A DNA stretch of 64,000 nucleotides from Rhizophagus clarus (taxonomy: Eukaryota > Glomeromycota > Glomeromycetes > Glomerales > Glomeraceae), in NCBI GenBank assembly GCA_015698045.1, contig BLAL01000239.1, forward strand, positions 930,001 through 994,000, written 5' to 3'. The position numbers were made by a program, and so were the translations under genes. Of the stretch, positions 1 through 10,798 are shown in pieces. Below the pieces are notes generated by a model that was not told the DNA's origin, ran no database searches, and worked only from the letters and a program-made list of their open reading frames with translations. Numbering within the stretch: the first letter of the stretch is position 1; each line of letters opens with the position of its first letter.

Positions 1-98
1 AATTTTAACATCAAATTTATAATATCTTTAAAATAAACCTTTAAATATATGCAGATTACACAATTGTTATTAATTGTATTTATATTTGTTTTATTTAG

Positions 99-2894
99 AA
101 AATGCTAATATTCAATTACCTCCCGGATTTCCAGAAGCTTTAAGACTTTTAGAAATAAAATCACATTCTAATATGACAAACAATATGTATCGTGAAATAA
201 TTAAGGCCTTTAGTGAACAACATGTATCCTTATATCGTGCTACTAATAAATTAGCGAGTTTGGTATCAATTGATCCAGTTTGGATTGATTGCTGTGTGAA
301 AAGTTGCTGTGCATTTACTGAAAACTTGAAAAATTTACAAGAATGTCCAACTTGTGGAGAGAAAAGATACAAGAGTAATTCAAATGACCAGATTGGCAGG
401 AAAAAAATGGCATATTTTCCACTTAAAGACAGATTTGTTATTCAATATCAAAACTCAAGCAGGTCACTAGAATTACAGTATAGAAACAACTATACAACAA
501 GTCAAGAATATTTACAATATAGATCATATGGTGATGTATTTGATGGTGGACGTTACCAGGAATTAGTGAAGAGGGGCACTTTATGGATTATCGAGATATT
601 GCCTTAATAGCTTCTCTTGATGGTTATAATATATTTAAACAAAAAACGGATGATTGCTGGATAATTTTATTTATTAATGCAAATATTCCACCTGAAAATT
701 GTGTAAAACGAAATAATCTATTAATTGGAGCTTTGATTCCAGGCCCATCTGCACCAGGTGATTTGAATTCTTTTCTTTATCCAATAATTGAAGAACTCAA
801 GGAATTAGAACGTAAGAACCTAATTATTTGGATTCTATATAAAATTTGAATAAATTTCTAACAATTGGCTTACTGTATTGCAGATGGAATTAGATGTCAT
901 GATGGATATACAAACCAAGATTTTATTCTGCATTATTCTGTTGTATCTTGGTCAGGAGATACGCCAGCTCTTGCAAAGCTAATGTGTACAACTGGTCACA
1001 ATTCTTATCAAGGTTGTCGATATTGTGATTTACGTGGAATATGGGAAAATCATGTTTATTTCCCTATAAAACCTCCAAAAGGCAAAACAGGAGTAGCTTA
1101 TAATCCAAATAACCTTCCAAAAAGAACACACCAAGACTATTTAAATAAAATAATAAAATGGAAATCAGCCAAAAATAATAGAGATAAAGAAAGAATAGAA
1201 ACTGCTACTGGTATGTATTGGATGGATTATATTATAAAATACATTATAATTTTATAAAATTTAAGATAAATTCAAAATTCTTCTATATTCTAATAAATCA
1301 AATTAAATTAATACTAGGGGTTAATGGCCAAAGTATACTATTTGAATTAAAATCCACAAAATTTCCAAATTCATTCCCAATTGATATCATGCATTTATTA
1401 TATGAAAACATTCCAGGTTACATGTTCAGGCATTGGTATGGGAGCTTTTACCCTAATAATAATTCTAGTCTAAATATAAATGAATATACTATTCAAAGAA
1501 ATGTATGGAATACAATTGGAGAAACAATGGAAAAAAATAAAAAATCAATGCCAGTAGATTTTGGCCGGCCTCCAAGAAATATTGTTAAATATCATAATGG
1601 TTTTAAGGCAGAAGAATGGGCAAATTGGGTGGTGCTATATTCAATGCCATTATTAAAAGAACATTTACCAAATAAAATAATACAAGGCTGGAGTTTATTT
1701 GTGGCTGCTGTTAGATTATGTCAGAAACGAATAATTTCAATAGCAGATGTTAATGAAATTCAACATTTAATACTTGGTTTCTATAATTATTATGAAAGGT
1801 AAACCAAATATTTAAATTATATTATTTATATTTAAAATATACTGTATTTTAACAAGATTTTTAATTAATAGAATATATTATCATCAAGACCAAGCACGAT
1901 TGCCAGCAATGAAAATATGTTTTCACTATCTTTTGCATTTAGCTGATACTATAAAGATAAATGGCCCATGTTGGAGTACTTGGCAGTTTCCTATGGAAAG
2001 GTTATGCGGAATGTTAATTCCTCTCGTACAATCAAAGCTTCATCCTTATGATAACCTGGCAAATCAAATTATTCTTAAAGAACGATTGAATCATTTACAA
2101 TTTATTGAGCATATCTATCAGCAAGTTCATCCATCACAAAATAAATCAAGACAATGTAACGATGAAAATATTGTATTTACAAATTTAAATTATGAAGAAG
2201 AATTATATTTTCCAACCACTAAACATCATCTCAACAAATCAATGGTTAATAAATTAAAAAAACAATATTCAACTTGTTATGAGACCAAAATTATATTACA
2301 GCAGGTATATGTAAAATAATCTTATTAATGAATAAACAAATATTTTTTGTGATTTTAACTAATTTAAATTTATGACTTGTACAGGAATTCCCAGAAAATG
2401 GAAAAAAATATGCTCGATTGCGAACTCGGAATGGTCACTATATTGGTTCTATGTGGAAAAGTGAAAATAAAGATTTTGGAAGGATGAATTATGGAATTGC
2501 AGTAAGTTATTTATATTATAATTTTTTTTTCTAACAAAGTCTAATTGAATAAACTTTTTAGGCGCGGATGAAAGTAGATAAGTGGGCAGCATTTAAAAAT
2601 CGTGCTACTCAATTTGAAATCCAAGAATTTTATGGCCGTGTAAAATATTACTTTGTTCACAAGTTCAATGACAATACACACTTAATGGCATTTGTACAAT
2701 GGACTCAAAATGTCATTGAAGATGAATATGGACTTAAATATTTTCGAGAATTTGGAGTTGAGCAATTTATTGATGTGAGAGTAATTGATCGATGTATAGG
2801 TTTCTTAAAATGTGGAAATAGTTTTTTTATTATTGACAAAGAAGTTGATGATCCTGATGATAGTTATATAGATTCAAATAGTGAAAGTGATTAG
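99..2894 (+). pseudogene. Tnp2/CACTA-like transposase, 5' partial, frameshifted
   Basis: Reading frames joined by GT-AG introns give one transposase-like protein. Exons: 99-811, 884-1210, 1318-1798, 1872-2304, 2385-2501 and 2562-2894 (stop). All phases fit, and the first intron ends in CTAAC plus polypyrimidine plus CAG. The gene begins left of the window, because position 99 follows an acceptor. Near residue 70 of the visible part is a zinc ribbon (CCVKSCC then CPTCGEKRY), followed by SLDGYNIFK, VVSWSGD, GHNSYQGCRYC, FPIDIMHLLYENIPGYM and GPCWSTWQFPMERLCGML. This is the order known in Tnp2/CACTA-type transposases of fungi. A one-base frameshift lies in the G-run near 571-576, between the 74-frame and the 583-frame; without it the DYRDIALI segment would be continuous. 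The C-terminus is acidic. Probably a dead copy, though one base could be an assembly error. Confidence 0.8.
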
Positions 2895-3303
2895 TAATTG
2901 TACAAAATTAAATAAATAGTACAAATTTCAAACAAATTTTAAAAATCCATATAAAATAATTGTACAATTTCTGTGTAATAAACATAGGAACTTCAATAAC
3001 TTTATAAAAAATCTACACTATAAATCTAATATATAAATTCTAGACAAAAAATTGTACAATTTTTGTTTATTAAATGTCAGAATATTAATAATATTATGAA
3101 AAGCCTATGATAATCATACAATTAAATTTTACGAAAAAATGGGATTTTATTCAATTATACAAATAATAAACAAAAGCTAGACAATTATTATAAAAATAAA
3201 ACAAGAACTGCACGATTTTTAAACAATGACTTTTTACTGGGAAGGTATCTCTCTATTATCTCTACTACATGAAGCCATCGATCAACATAATCTGTTATAT
3301 ATA
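2895..3303. other. Intergenic, no gene seen
   Basis: AT-rich sequence after the transposase stop. The short string TTGTACAATT recurs near 2898, 2960 and 3051. No terminal inverted repeat of the transposase element was recognised here. Confidence 0.5.
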
Positions 3304-3781
3304 CAGTCAGCCCTCCATATAATCACCAAGTTGGTTACACCCTTAACTGATGATTGTATAGAGGTGTGATTGTATATATAGTATATAATTTTTTTTATCA
3401 GAAATCAGAAATAAAAATTATTAAAATTATCTTAATTTTGGCCTGAATTATAAATTATAACATTATAAATCATATGAATTGCATATTTTTGGGTGATAGC
3501 CGTGAACAATTTTGAAAATTTCTTATAATCTACATTCTAAAAAAGGAAATTTGTTTATAATTCCGGCTGAAATTTTGATCTGACTGAAATTATAGTGACT
3601 ATACAGAGGTTTAATTACTAGTAAAAATAATATGTATGTTACAGATCATGTGGTGATAGTGATTATAACCGAATTGTGATTATAAAGAGGTAAATTAACT
3701 AAGTAAAAGTCAGTTTCACAAAATTGGGTTCTTATGTAGAGGTGTGACTATATAGAGTGTGATTGTATGGAGGTCTGACTG
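3304..3781. mobile_element. pogo/Tigger-like MITE with TA target duplication
   Basis: A 478-bp element flanked by TA on both sides. The left end reads CAGTCAGCCCTCCATATAAT and the right end is its inverse with two mismatches over about 26 bp. Internally, variants of GAGGTGTGATTGTATA and GTGATTATA recur near both ends, as in subterminal repeats. There is no ORF of transposase size, so the element is non-autonomous. The CAGTC start and TA duplication fit the Tc1/mariner superfamily, pogo/Tigger branch. Confidence 0.75.
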
Positions 3782-3783
3782 TA

Positions 3784-5177
3784 TTTTATCTTCCCAACGA
3801 TCCATAGAGCTGAGGTTTTTTGATTGTTATAGGATCACATAAAGGGTTTAACGCATTTAATGAAAATGCTTTTAAACTAAATAAATAATTAATTGTTAGG
3901 TATTATTAAATTTAGTTATAAGTAAAAGAATAACCTTACAATTGAACCAAAGCTCGTTTGAAGTGCATTTTAGCATTTTTTTATTATTAGTGATTTTTTG
4001 TCATCAATTATTAATTCTTCCACTGCATCATCCCATCCTTTGAGAACATGGTCAACATTAAAGAAATTAGAAATGAATGAAGGTCATCTGTGATAAATTT
4101 ATCGATTGAATCAAAATTCTGATGGAGGATTTGTTGATACAAATCATTATCAATTAACAATGGGAATCTTGAATATGGGCATAAGAGTGGCGTAAGTCCA
4201 TAATTGAGCCCATATTTAAAGTTTAAAAATAAAATAGATGCCAATTTCTCATCTGCAACAGATGCTGCACATTCTTCTTGAAAAATATTTATCACGAACG
4301 CAGTTACTGTGGTTCATAATATTTTATGTTGTCAAAAAATCGTTTACTTGGAAGGATGTTTCCTCATTCTAAGAAAAGAGAATTTGTGTATAATAAGTAT
4401 GCCAAAAAATTTCGATAAGATTTGATGAAAGCTAATTACACATTTGCCAGCCTCTAAAGCATCTTACTTCAGAGAAGTAAACACCACAAGAAAACACATA
4501 TATTCACATGTATACGCTTACCATCTTTCCCGTATACATACACTTGATGAGTAGAACTGTACAGTAGCCAATATTATGACAAAATATCTCCGTCTATCTT
4601 ATAAACTCATTATATTATCTTCTGCACATTTTATTATTCCTGCATTAGAACAAGAACTGCTATAATAAGATTTAAGGACCCTCAAATCTTGTTGATATCT
4701 CAGACATTCATTGCCTTTTTCAAGAGGGCCTTGAAATTTTCCTTTACGATATTTGAGTTATTCTACATTCTTCAGTATTCTAATGAAAATATTAGTTGTT
4801 AAGTATATTGTATTAATGTAGCATGCATATTTTCATTATAATTCCCAGATTCGTTTAGTTCTCTTTCATAACTCTCCTTCAATTTCATTTTTAACGATGA
4901 ACAAAAAATTCCAACGTAAAGCAAAAAATTTCAATATACATAATGTGGTCATTTGTTTACTATGGCATTATGAACGTAAAAATTATCATAAGATCATAAA
5001 CCCAAATATCAGTGATATCAGTTTAGATAGTTGTGGATCAAATTTAATTTAGGTTAACCCAAAACAAGTGTCAATACGTTATTTTAAAATCAGTTGAAAG
5101 TTGTAATTGATATTTTGTACTGTATATTGTGATTTTTGGGAAAATTATTACCAGTGTTTCAACTCCTTCTTGATAAA
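3784..5177. other. Gene-poor stretch, weak ORF only
   Basis: No convincing gene. An open frame of 94 codons on the minus strand (4011-4295) has no ATG at its listed start and no motif I recognise; it may be a relic. The last 250 bases precede Gag-like/MIR copy A and hold no obvious promoter element. Confidence 0.4.
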
Positions 5178-6102
5178 ATGGATTTTCCAAAATACAATGG
5201 GAATATTCATCCAGATGAATGGATAAAAGGCTTTAAAAATTATTTAGAATATTATAAAATCAAGCAAGTTTGTTATGAAGATCATGTGAAGATCGCTTTA
5301 TCGTTAATGGATTCAACTATCTCACTTCCAACTGGAATTGATAATTTTGAGAAACTTCGTAATGCATTTAAAGGAGATATTTTTTTTACAATATTTAAAA
5401 ATACCAATAAAAGAAAATTACAATCATTAAAATATATTCCTGAAAGTAGAGATGGTGATACTTCGAAATTTATTTCAAATTTACTTAAATTATGTTATAA
5501 TGCAGAAATCAATGATATAGAAGTACATAAGAAATATCTTTATAAATCACTTCCGATGAATGATTATTTTTCGAAAGAATTTTATAAAAAAATGGAAAAT
5601 GTGAATTCAATTAATGAGTTAATTAAAAAATTTGAAGATATTGTTATTGAAGAATCAAATTTAATCAAAAATGAATCTATTGTGGCTTTAAAACATGTTG
5701 CTTCAGGAAAATATTTAAGCTCTGCTGAAAATTTTTGGTATCAAACTGGAAGCGAGTGTCAATTGGAATTATAACTTTTGTGTATTCTGATATTTAGTTA
5801 TATTTTACAAAACTGATATATCATATTATTTCTTAGGTTTTTGCAGGAAATCCAGTACCTGATTCAAATTCTTTATGGAAAATTAAATTTAGTAAAGAAT
5901 TAGCTACTTACTCTAATACTTTAATAAAGTTACAACATGTCAAATCAAATGATAAATTTCTCAGAATAAATGATTATACTGACGGTTATTATTGTAAATC
6001 TCCATCAACTAATCATACAGAGAGTAATAAATCAAAATTTATTTGGTCTATATTGTTTCTTGAATCCAAAATAATATTTATATTTATTATTTAGTGAGTT
6101 GT

Positions 6103-6360
6103 AATAAGTAATTGTTATTGGTCATGTTTTGGATGATAACTGACTTATCAAAGGCCACCTGATCAGTTAATATTTATCAGACATAACTTGACTAATAACA
6201 CGTTTATTGGATATGTTTGACGTAAGCAAACTGGGCCTTTTTCGTGTATCTTATTGATTATTTTATAATAAAGTGATTAAAATTTGTGTATCACTATTAT
6301 AAAGTGATCAATAACATATGCGGAAAATGTCCAGTGATTACATAGATCATGTACAATAAT
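6103..6360. repeat. Dispersed repeat, copy 1 (inside copy A)
   Basis: A 258-bp sequence repeated with very few differences at 30734-31030. Both copies begin AATAAGTAATTGTTATTGG and end GTACAATAAT. Copy 2 has a palindromic CAGGTGGCC/GGCCACCTG core that is half deleted here, and an extra 37-bp tandem duplication. No ORF is present. It may be a non-autonomous transposon; here it interrupts exon 3 of copy A. Confidence 0.7.
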
Positions 6361-6703
6361 ACCACTTATCGTTCAGCCCAATAGGATCATGCTGATCTTC
6401 ATGGACCGATATTTTTATTAGGCGTAACAACAGATCAAGTACATGAAATTTAAATTTGATATATAATTATTGACAGCTATATTAAACTACCTATAAAAAT
6501 CAACATCATTTGTATTGTTTTTTTGTTCTGTAGTTTTATTTTTTTTGGACTTTTCATATGGCATTTTAAAATAAAAAATTTCTTGATAGAAGGTAAAAAC
6601 AAGAATGCGAAAGGGATGGCTTAGCAAAAAGATTAAATTATAGTTTAAATAGTCTAATTTTGTAATACAGCATGATCAGAAATGTCAGAACGATAACACT
6701 TTT

Positions 6704-6825
6704 ATTGGATGTGGGGCTATATCGGTCACAGGGACCTTCATTGATTGGTGAAAATGGCCACTACGTGGCCCATTTTCATCCAATCATTCGGTCCTGTGAC
6801 CGATATAGCTACACCCCCATCCAAT
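6704..6825. repeat. Fold-back hairpin (MITE-like)
   Basis: Two arms of about 55 bases form an inverted repeat beginning ATTGGATG and ending CATCCAAT, both arms containing CTATATCGGTCACAGG or its complement. It sits in the insertion that splits exon 3 of copy A. Upstream, at 6680-6702, the sequence resembles part of the dispersed repeat (TAACACTTTTATTGGAT), so the insertion appears to consist of more than one element. Confidence 0.7.
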
Positions 6826-7159
6826 AATATATATTTATTGTGATGGTTATCATCTCTGGAATGAAAATTGGAATTTACCAAGGATATTTAAAATCAAATG
6901 ACATTATTAATCTTAGTATTGTGAAACCATATCAAAATGGGCAAGTTGAATTTTTACGTAGTCATGATATTTAATTTACTATTGAGGATGATGCTTTCCA
7001 AGAAGTCGTTTGTCATAATGAAAGGTTGGGAGGAAATGATGAAGTGAGTAAATGTATTTTATTTGATCTCATTTTTATCATTTAAGATTTGTTATTTAAT
7101 CTTTCCCTTTTTTTTAGTGGCGTATTGAGCTTGTCAAACAATATGTTTGGACCACATGA

Positions 7160-8290
7160 TTAAACAAATTTCATTCTTATAAAAATGGAACGCTACCGTA
7201 CAAAGACTTGAAGTTAATATTTTATGAAAATTTTTTAAATTTTAATTATGAATTCAAGTTTACATGCTTTGAATGTAAATAAGATTTCATTTAGTGTCAA
7301 AACGTTGAACCAAGGTTGAGAGGAGAATTACTTTCTTGATTTATTGCAGCTGAAAGAGTTAATCTGATTAATTTTATGACTCCTTTTAAGAATTTAAGCA
7401 ACAAACTTTGTTAATTAAAATTATCAATTGAGATAAAGATGAAAGATAAATAACATAATGAAAGTTAAAAATGATTTTATAATTTAAATTTGTTACCTGT
7501 CATGATTTGTTGCAATCTAAAAAATCTTGCGAGATACCTATAATGAAACGATAAAATTTTATTATATTGAGGAAATTATAATATTTTCGTCATATAAAGT
7601 ATAAACCACACTTTAAACGTTCAGAAAATGGAACATAATATTTTCAAGCCATTAAAGTAGTCACATCCCTCTCTCTTGCGATAGTGAATTATAATGATGA
7701 TTCAATTCATATTATAGTGATACAAAAAATTGATTATAAAACTATAATGTAAAAATCTAAAGAATGTTGCCTCAATCGTGTTATATAATTTTATTTATTT
7801 TAGTAAATCTCACAAGAGAATTTTCATTAATAACACGGTATATTCATATCCGATTGAGAAGTACTCGCGCGAGAAGTGATTTTGAATTTTTATATGAAAA
7901 TTGTAGTAATTTGTTTTATTTAAATATATATTATTATTTTTTGGTTCATTACGGATTTTTTTTCAAATATAATTATATATTATTGGATGATGAAACCAAA
8001 CAGTAATGGTATGTAGTTTTGTATTATCAGTTTTGCGCTTATGCAAATTTTTTAAATATGTGTAATATATATATTAAATAAATATATAACTAAGATTATA
8101 TAATAAAATATATATATTTTAGCCTATTAGTAAAATCACGATAAAAAGAACCAATTAATTAAAGATAGCTAATTCCCTCATATTGAAAGAAAGATTATAT
8201 AAATATTACGGCTGAAATTTGGAATTTCGTTAACGCAAAATTGGAATACAAAATAAGAATAATACTACAAAATGTTTATCTTCGTGTCAT
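7160..8290. other. Intergenic, no gene seen
   Basis: AT-rich. An 80-codon frame at 7764-8006 is hydrophobic and aromatic with no recognisable motif; it is treated as chance. Confidence 0.4.
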
Positions 8291-8296
8291 TATTTT

Positions 8297-9482
8297 AACT
8301 GGTTAAGACGGTTAACCAGTTAAGACATCCGTTAACCGGTTAAATTAACCGGTTAAATGCAGATCATTGTCATTAAATTTTCCGATAGTTTTACTCGTTT
8401 AACGATAATTTTATTTAAACACATTTTAAGTCAATAAATTTTTTTGTTTAAATAGAACACTAAAAAATAAATATCTTTTATTTTATAAATTATAATTCTG
8501 ACTGAACTGCCCGAAGATGATAATTTTTCTGATTACTTTAACTATAGGGATGCCGAAGAAACTTCTGAACGATTAACAGAGAGGACAACAAAACAATCAA
8601 ATGCTTCAGTCAATGCGCTTTAATTTCAACCATTTTAGATCCCAGATATAAAGATCTCAATTTCTTACCAAATACACTAAGGTTACAAACTGAAAGTTAT
8701 CTTCACACTATGTATGATGATTTGAATTTTGAATTAAACCCAATCAATTTAGAAGAATCAACTACAAAAAAATCATCTACAAACAATCATCAAATGAGGA
8801 TTCAATTTTTAATGCACTTTTTGGACCTGAAAGTTATAAAAGAAAACAAATGAAGTTGATAGTTATCTAAATGAATATATTACAAACGTAAAAGAAGATT
8901 TCCTATATTAATCATATTAGCACAAAATTTTTATCAACCCCAGCCACTTCCGTTCCTAGTTAACGCCTTTTTTCAGCCTTTTTTCAGATGCTGGGACTAA
9001 CAAACGTACATTCTATTCCTTAAGCTCAAAAATTTTTCAAGAAATATTGTTCATAGAGAAATGCAAAATTTATGAATATATTTACACAACTTGCTAATAA
9101 GGTAAATAATATTATTAAACATTCTATTTGAATCTCAAGTACCAAACTAACATTATTTATAAAATTTAGAAATAACTTTTATGAATACCAATGAATTACT
9201 AATTATTAAATTATCTTTTTTTATTAAATTGTTTATTTGTGTTTTTTGGTGCGAGGGGAAATTTTAGGTAAAAATGCAACATCATATGTATTATAATTAT
9301 AAAGTATTTATTTATTAAATAAATAAATTTATGTTTCATATAAAATATTTAATATTTACTAGTAGTTCGCTACATTAAATTGAAAAAAAAACATATTATT
9401 AACCGGTTAATAACCGGTTAAACCATATCATAAATTAACCGATTTTTAACCGGTTAAGGTTTCTTGTACCGATTCCAAGCTC
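8297..9482 (+). mobile_element. hAT transposon relic with TAACCGGTTAA repeats
   Basis: Clusters of the palindrome TTAACCGGTTAA and variants lie at both edges (8297-8358 and 9398-9461). Between them are broken plus-strand fragments of a hAT transposase. One reads STILDPRYKDLNFLP, the usual hAT hallmark (about 8628-8680). Farther on is ATSVPS followed by a stop and RLF (about 8940-8975), the C-terminal hAT dimerisation region, then FQEILF. Frameshifts and stops are frequent, so it is dead. The right edge, read on the minus strand, begins TAGAGCTTGGAATCGG, which fits a hAT terminus; the left terminus is not clear. Confidence 0.7.
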
Positions 9483-9497
9483 TACATTATTTATGCG

Positions 9498-10798
9498 TTA
9501 GAACTTAGCAAGAAAAGGGATATTGGTTGATTTTTGTGGTTCTTCAATAAGTTCAACGCACCACTAAAATAATAAAAGTAATAATTTAATATTTAATTAA
9601 TAAATTTAATAATTTAAAGAACATACTGTATAATCAATAAAGTATTCATACATTATCATTTACACCAATTCCTTTGTCATGGCAAAAAACCTCATAATAA
9701 ATTTCTTCTCCAACATTGACTTTCAAATCATGACCACGTAAATATTCACATCGATCTCCAAGTATTCCATTCTTAATACTAAGAGTAATAATATCATTTG
9801 GTTTTAAATATTCTTGATTATCATTTAAATCGGTAAATCCAAATCTCCAATTCTTATTACTCTGATTCGATAAGTTACAACTCGCTAAAAAGAAGTAATA
9901 GAATATTTTAATATAATTGGTACCTTAATTGATTACCTGAATGTTCAATTACCTTCTATGTACCCAGATGGTGACTTATAATAATAATATCTACTATTAG
10001 AATAATAAAATATGATCCCAAGAAACTTATTAAATTGAGTAAATTTCTGCAGTAAATTTATAAAAGTGCTGGTAGTAGCGAAATCTTTATCAAACTTAAT
10101 TTTCCATAAACAAGATTGATCAAGTTCTGTACCGCCTAAAAAAACCTAAAGTAATAACAAAGTAAATTAATTCCAAAAAAAAAGTTGTTATATTAATATA
10201 AATAAACAAACTATATTACCATTTGGGAACCGCTTCCACCGGAATATTTTAAATTTTCAACTGTACTTAAGTATTTTCCCGTAACCACATGTTTTAAAGC
10301 TATAGTGGAACCACTTTTAATACTAATGCTAATAGATGGTTCAATTAAAAGATTATTAAATCTTGAGATAATATCATTTAAAGATTCAACGTCATCTATA
10401 TTATCTAATAATTTATTTTTAAGGGCGTACGGGAGTGTTTCGATAAAATATTTCTTTTGTTCATCAAAATCATCAATTTCAGCGTTATGACAAAGTTTAC
10501 GAAATGTCTCAATGAACTTTGATGTATCACCTCCTGCATTTTCACCTTTATATTTTAATACTTGTAATTTTCTTTTATTTGTATTTTTAAATACTGGAAA
10601 GGAAACTTCCTTTTTTAATGCCTCAATAAGTTCCGGTAACGACTTTACATTTCCAACATCGATTGTAGAATCAATCATCATTTTTGCTAATTCTAATTTG
10701 TCCTTATCCTCTGTAATTTTATTAAGAAGACAATACGTATTAAATTGTCTTAACCATTCATCTGGATGAATATTTCCATCATATACCTGAAGAATCAT
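9498..10798 (-). CDS. Gag-like/MIR-domain protein, copy B
   Basis: Four exons on the minus strand: 10798-10220, 10145-9953, 9884-9652 and 9563-9498, in phases 0, 1 and 0. Every junction is GT-AG and no stop interrupts the 356-aa product. The start MILQVYDGNIHPDEW differs from other copies only in the first residues. Residues 1 to about 160 are helical and Gag-like, with FKNTNKRKLQVLKY and DTSKFIETFRKLCHNAEI. The MIR region follows: ALKHVVTGKYLS, then a weaker second repeat, then a third with YLRGHD and EVFCHD, ending in WCVELIEEP. Established: MIR modules form beta-trefoils in PMT, SDF2 and IP3 receptors. Inference: the N-terminal part derives from a Ty3/Gypsy Gag. The stop codon is 16 bases from the edge of the hAT relic, so that insertion may have replaced the original 3' end. 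Confidence 0.8.

Larger units (their letters stand above)
5178..7159 (+). pseudogene. Gag-like/MIR protein, copy A (decayed)
   Basis: Comparison with copies B, C and D in this window gives four exons: 5178-5765, 5837-6023, 6095-7043 (interrupted) and 7118-7159. The start ATG (5178) gives MDFPKYNGNIHPDEW, matching copy C. Exon 1 encodes the Gag-like part with DGDTSKFISNLLKLCYNAEI and the first MIR motif ALKHVASGKYLSS; exons 2-4 encode the rest of the MIR region. There are three lesions. The intron 1 donor has become GA (5766), so translation runs into TAA at 5772. Exon 3 carries about 730 bp of inserted repeats (about 6103-6838). An in-frame TAA lies at 6972-6974, where copy C has Gln. The other splice sites remain. 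A transcript could still give a truncated Gag-like half of 198 aa. Confidence 0.8.

Noticed and set aside
4011-4295. 94-codon minus-strand frame
   Set aside because: No ATG at the frame start, no motif and no splice context; at best an unrecognisable relic.
7764-8006. 80-codon plus-strand frame
   Set aside because: AT-rich, aromatic, no similarity to anything I know, no flanking exons.
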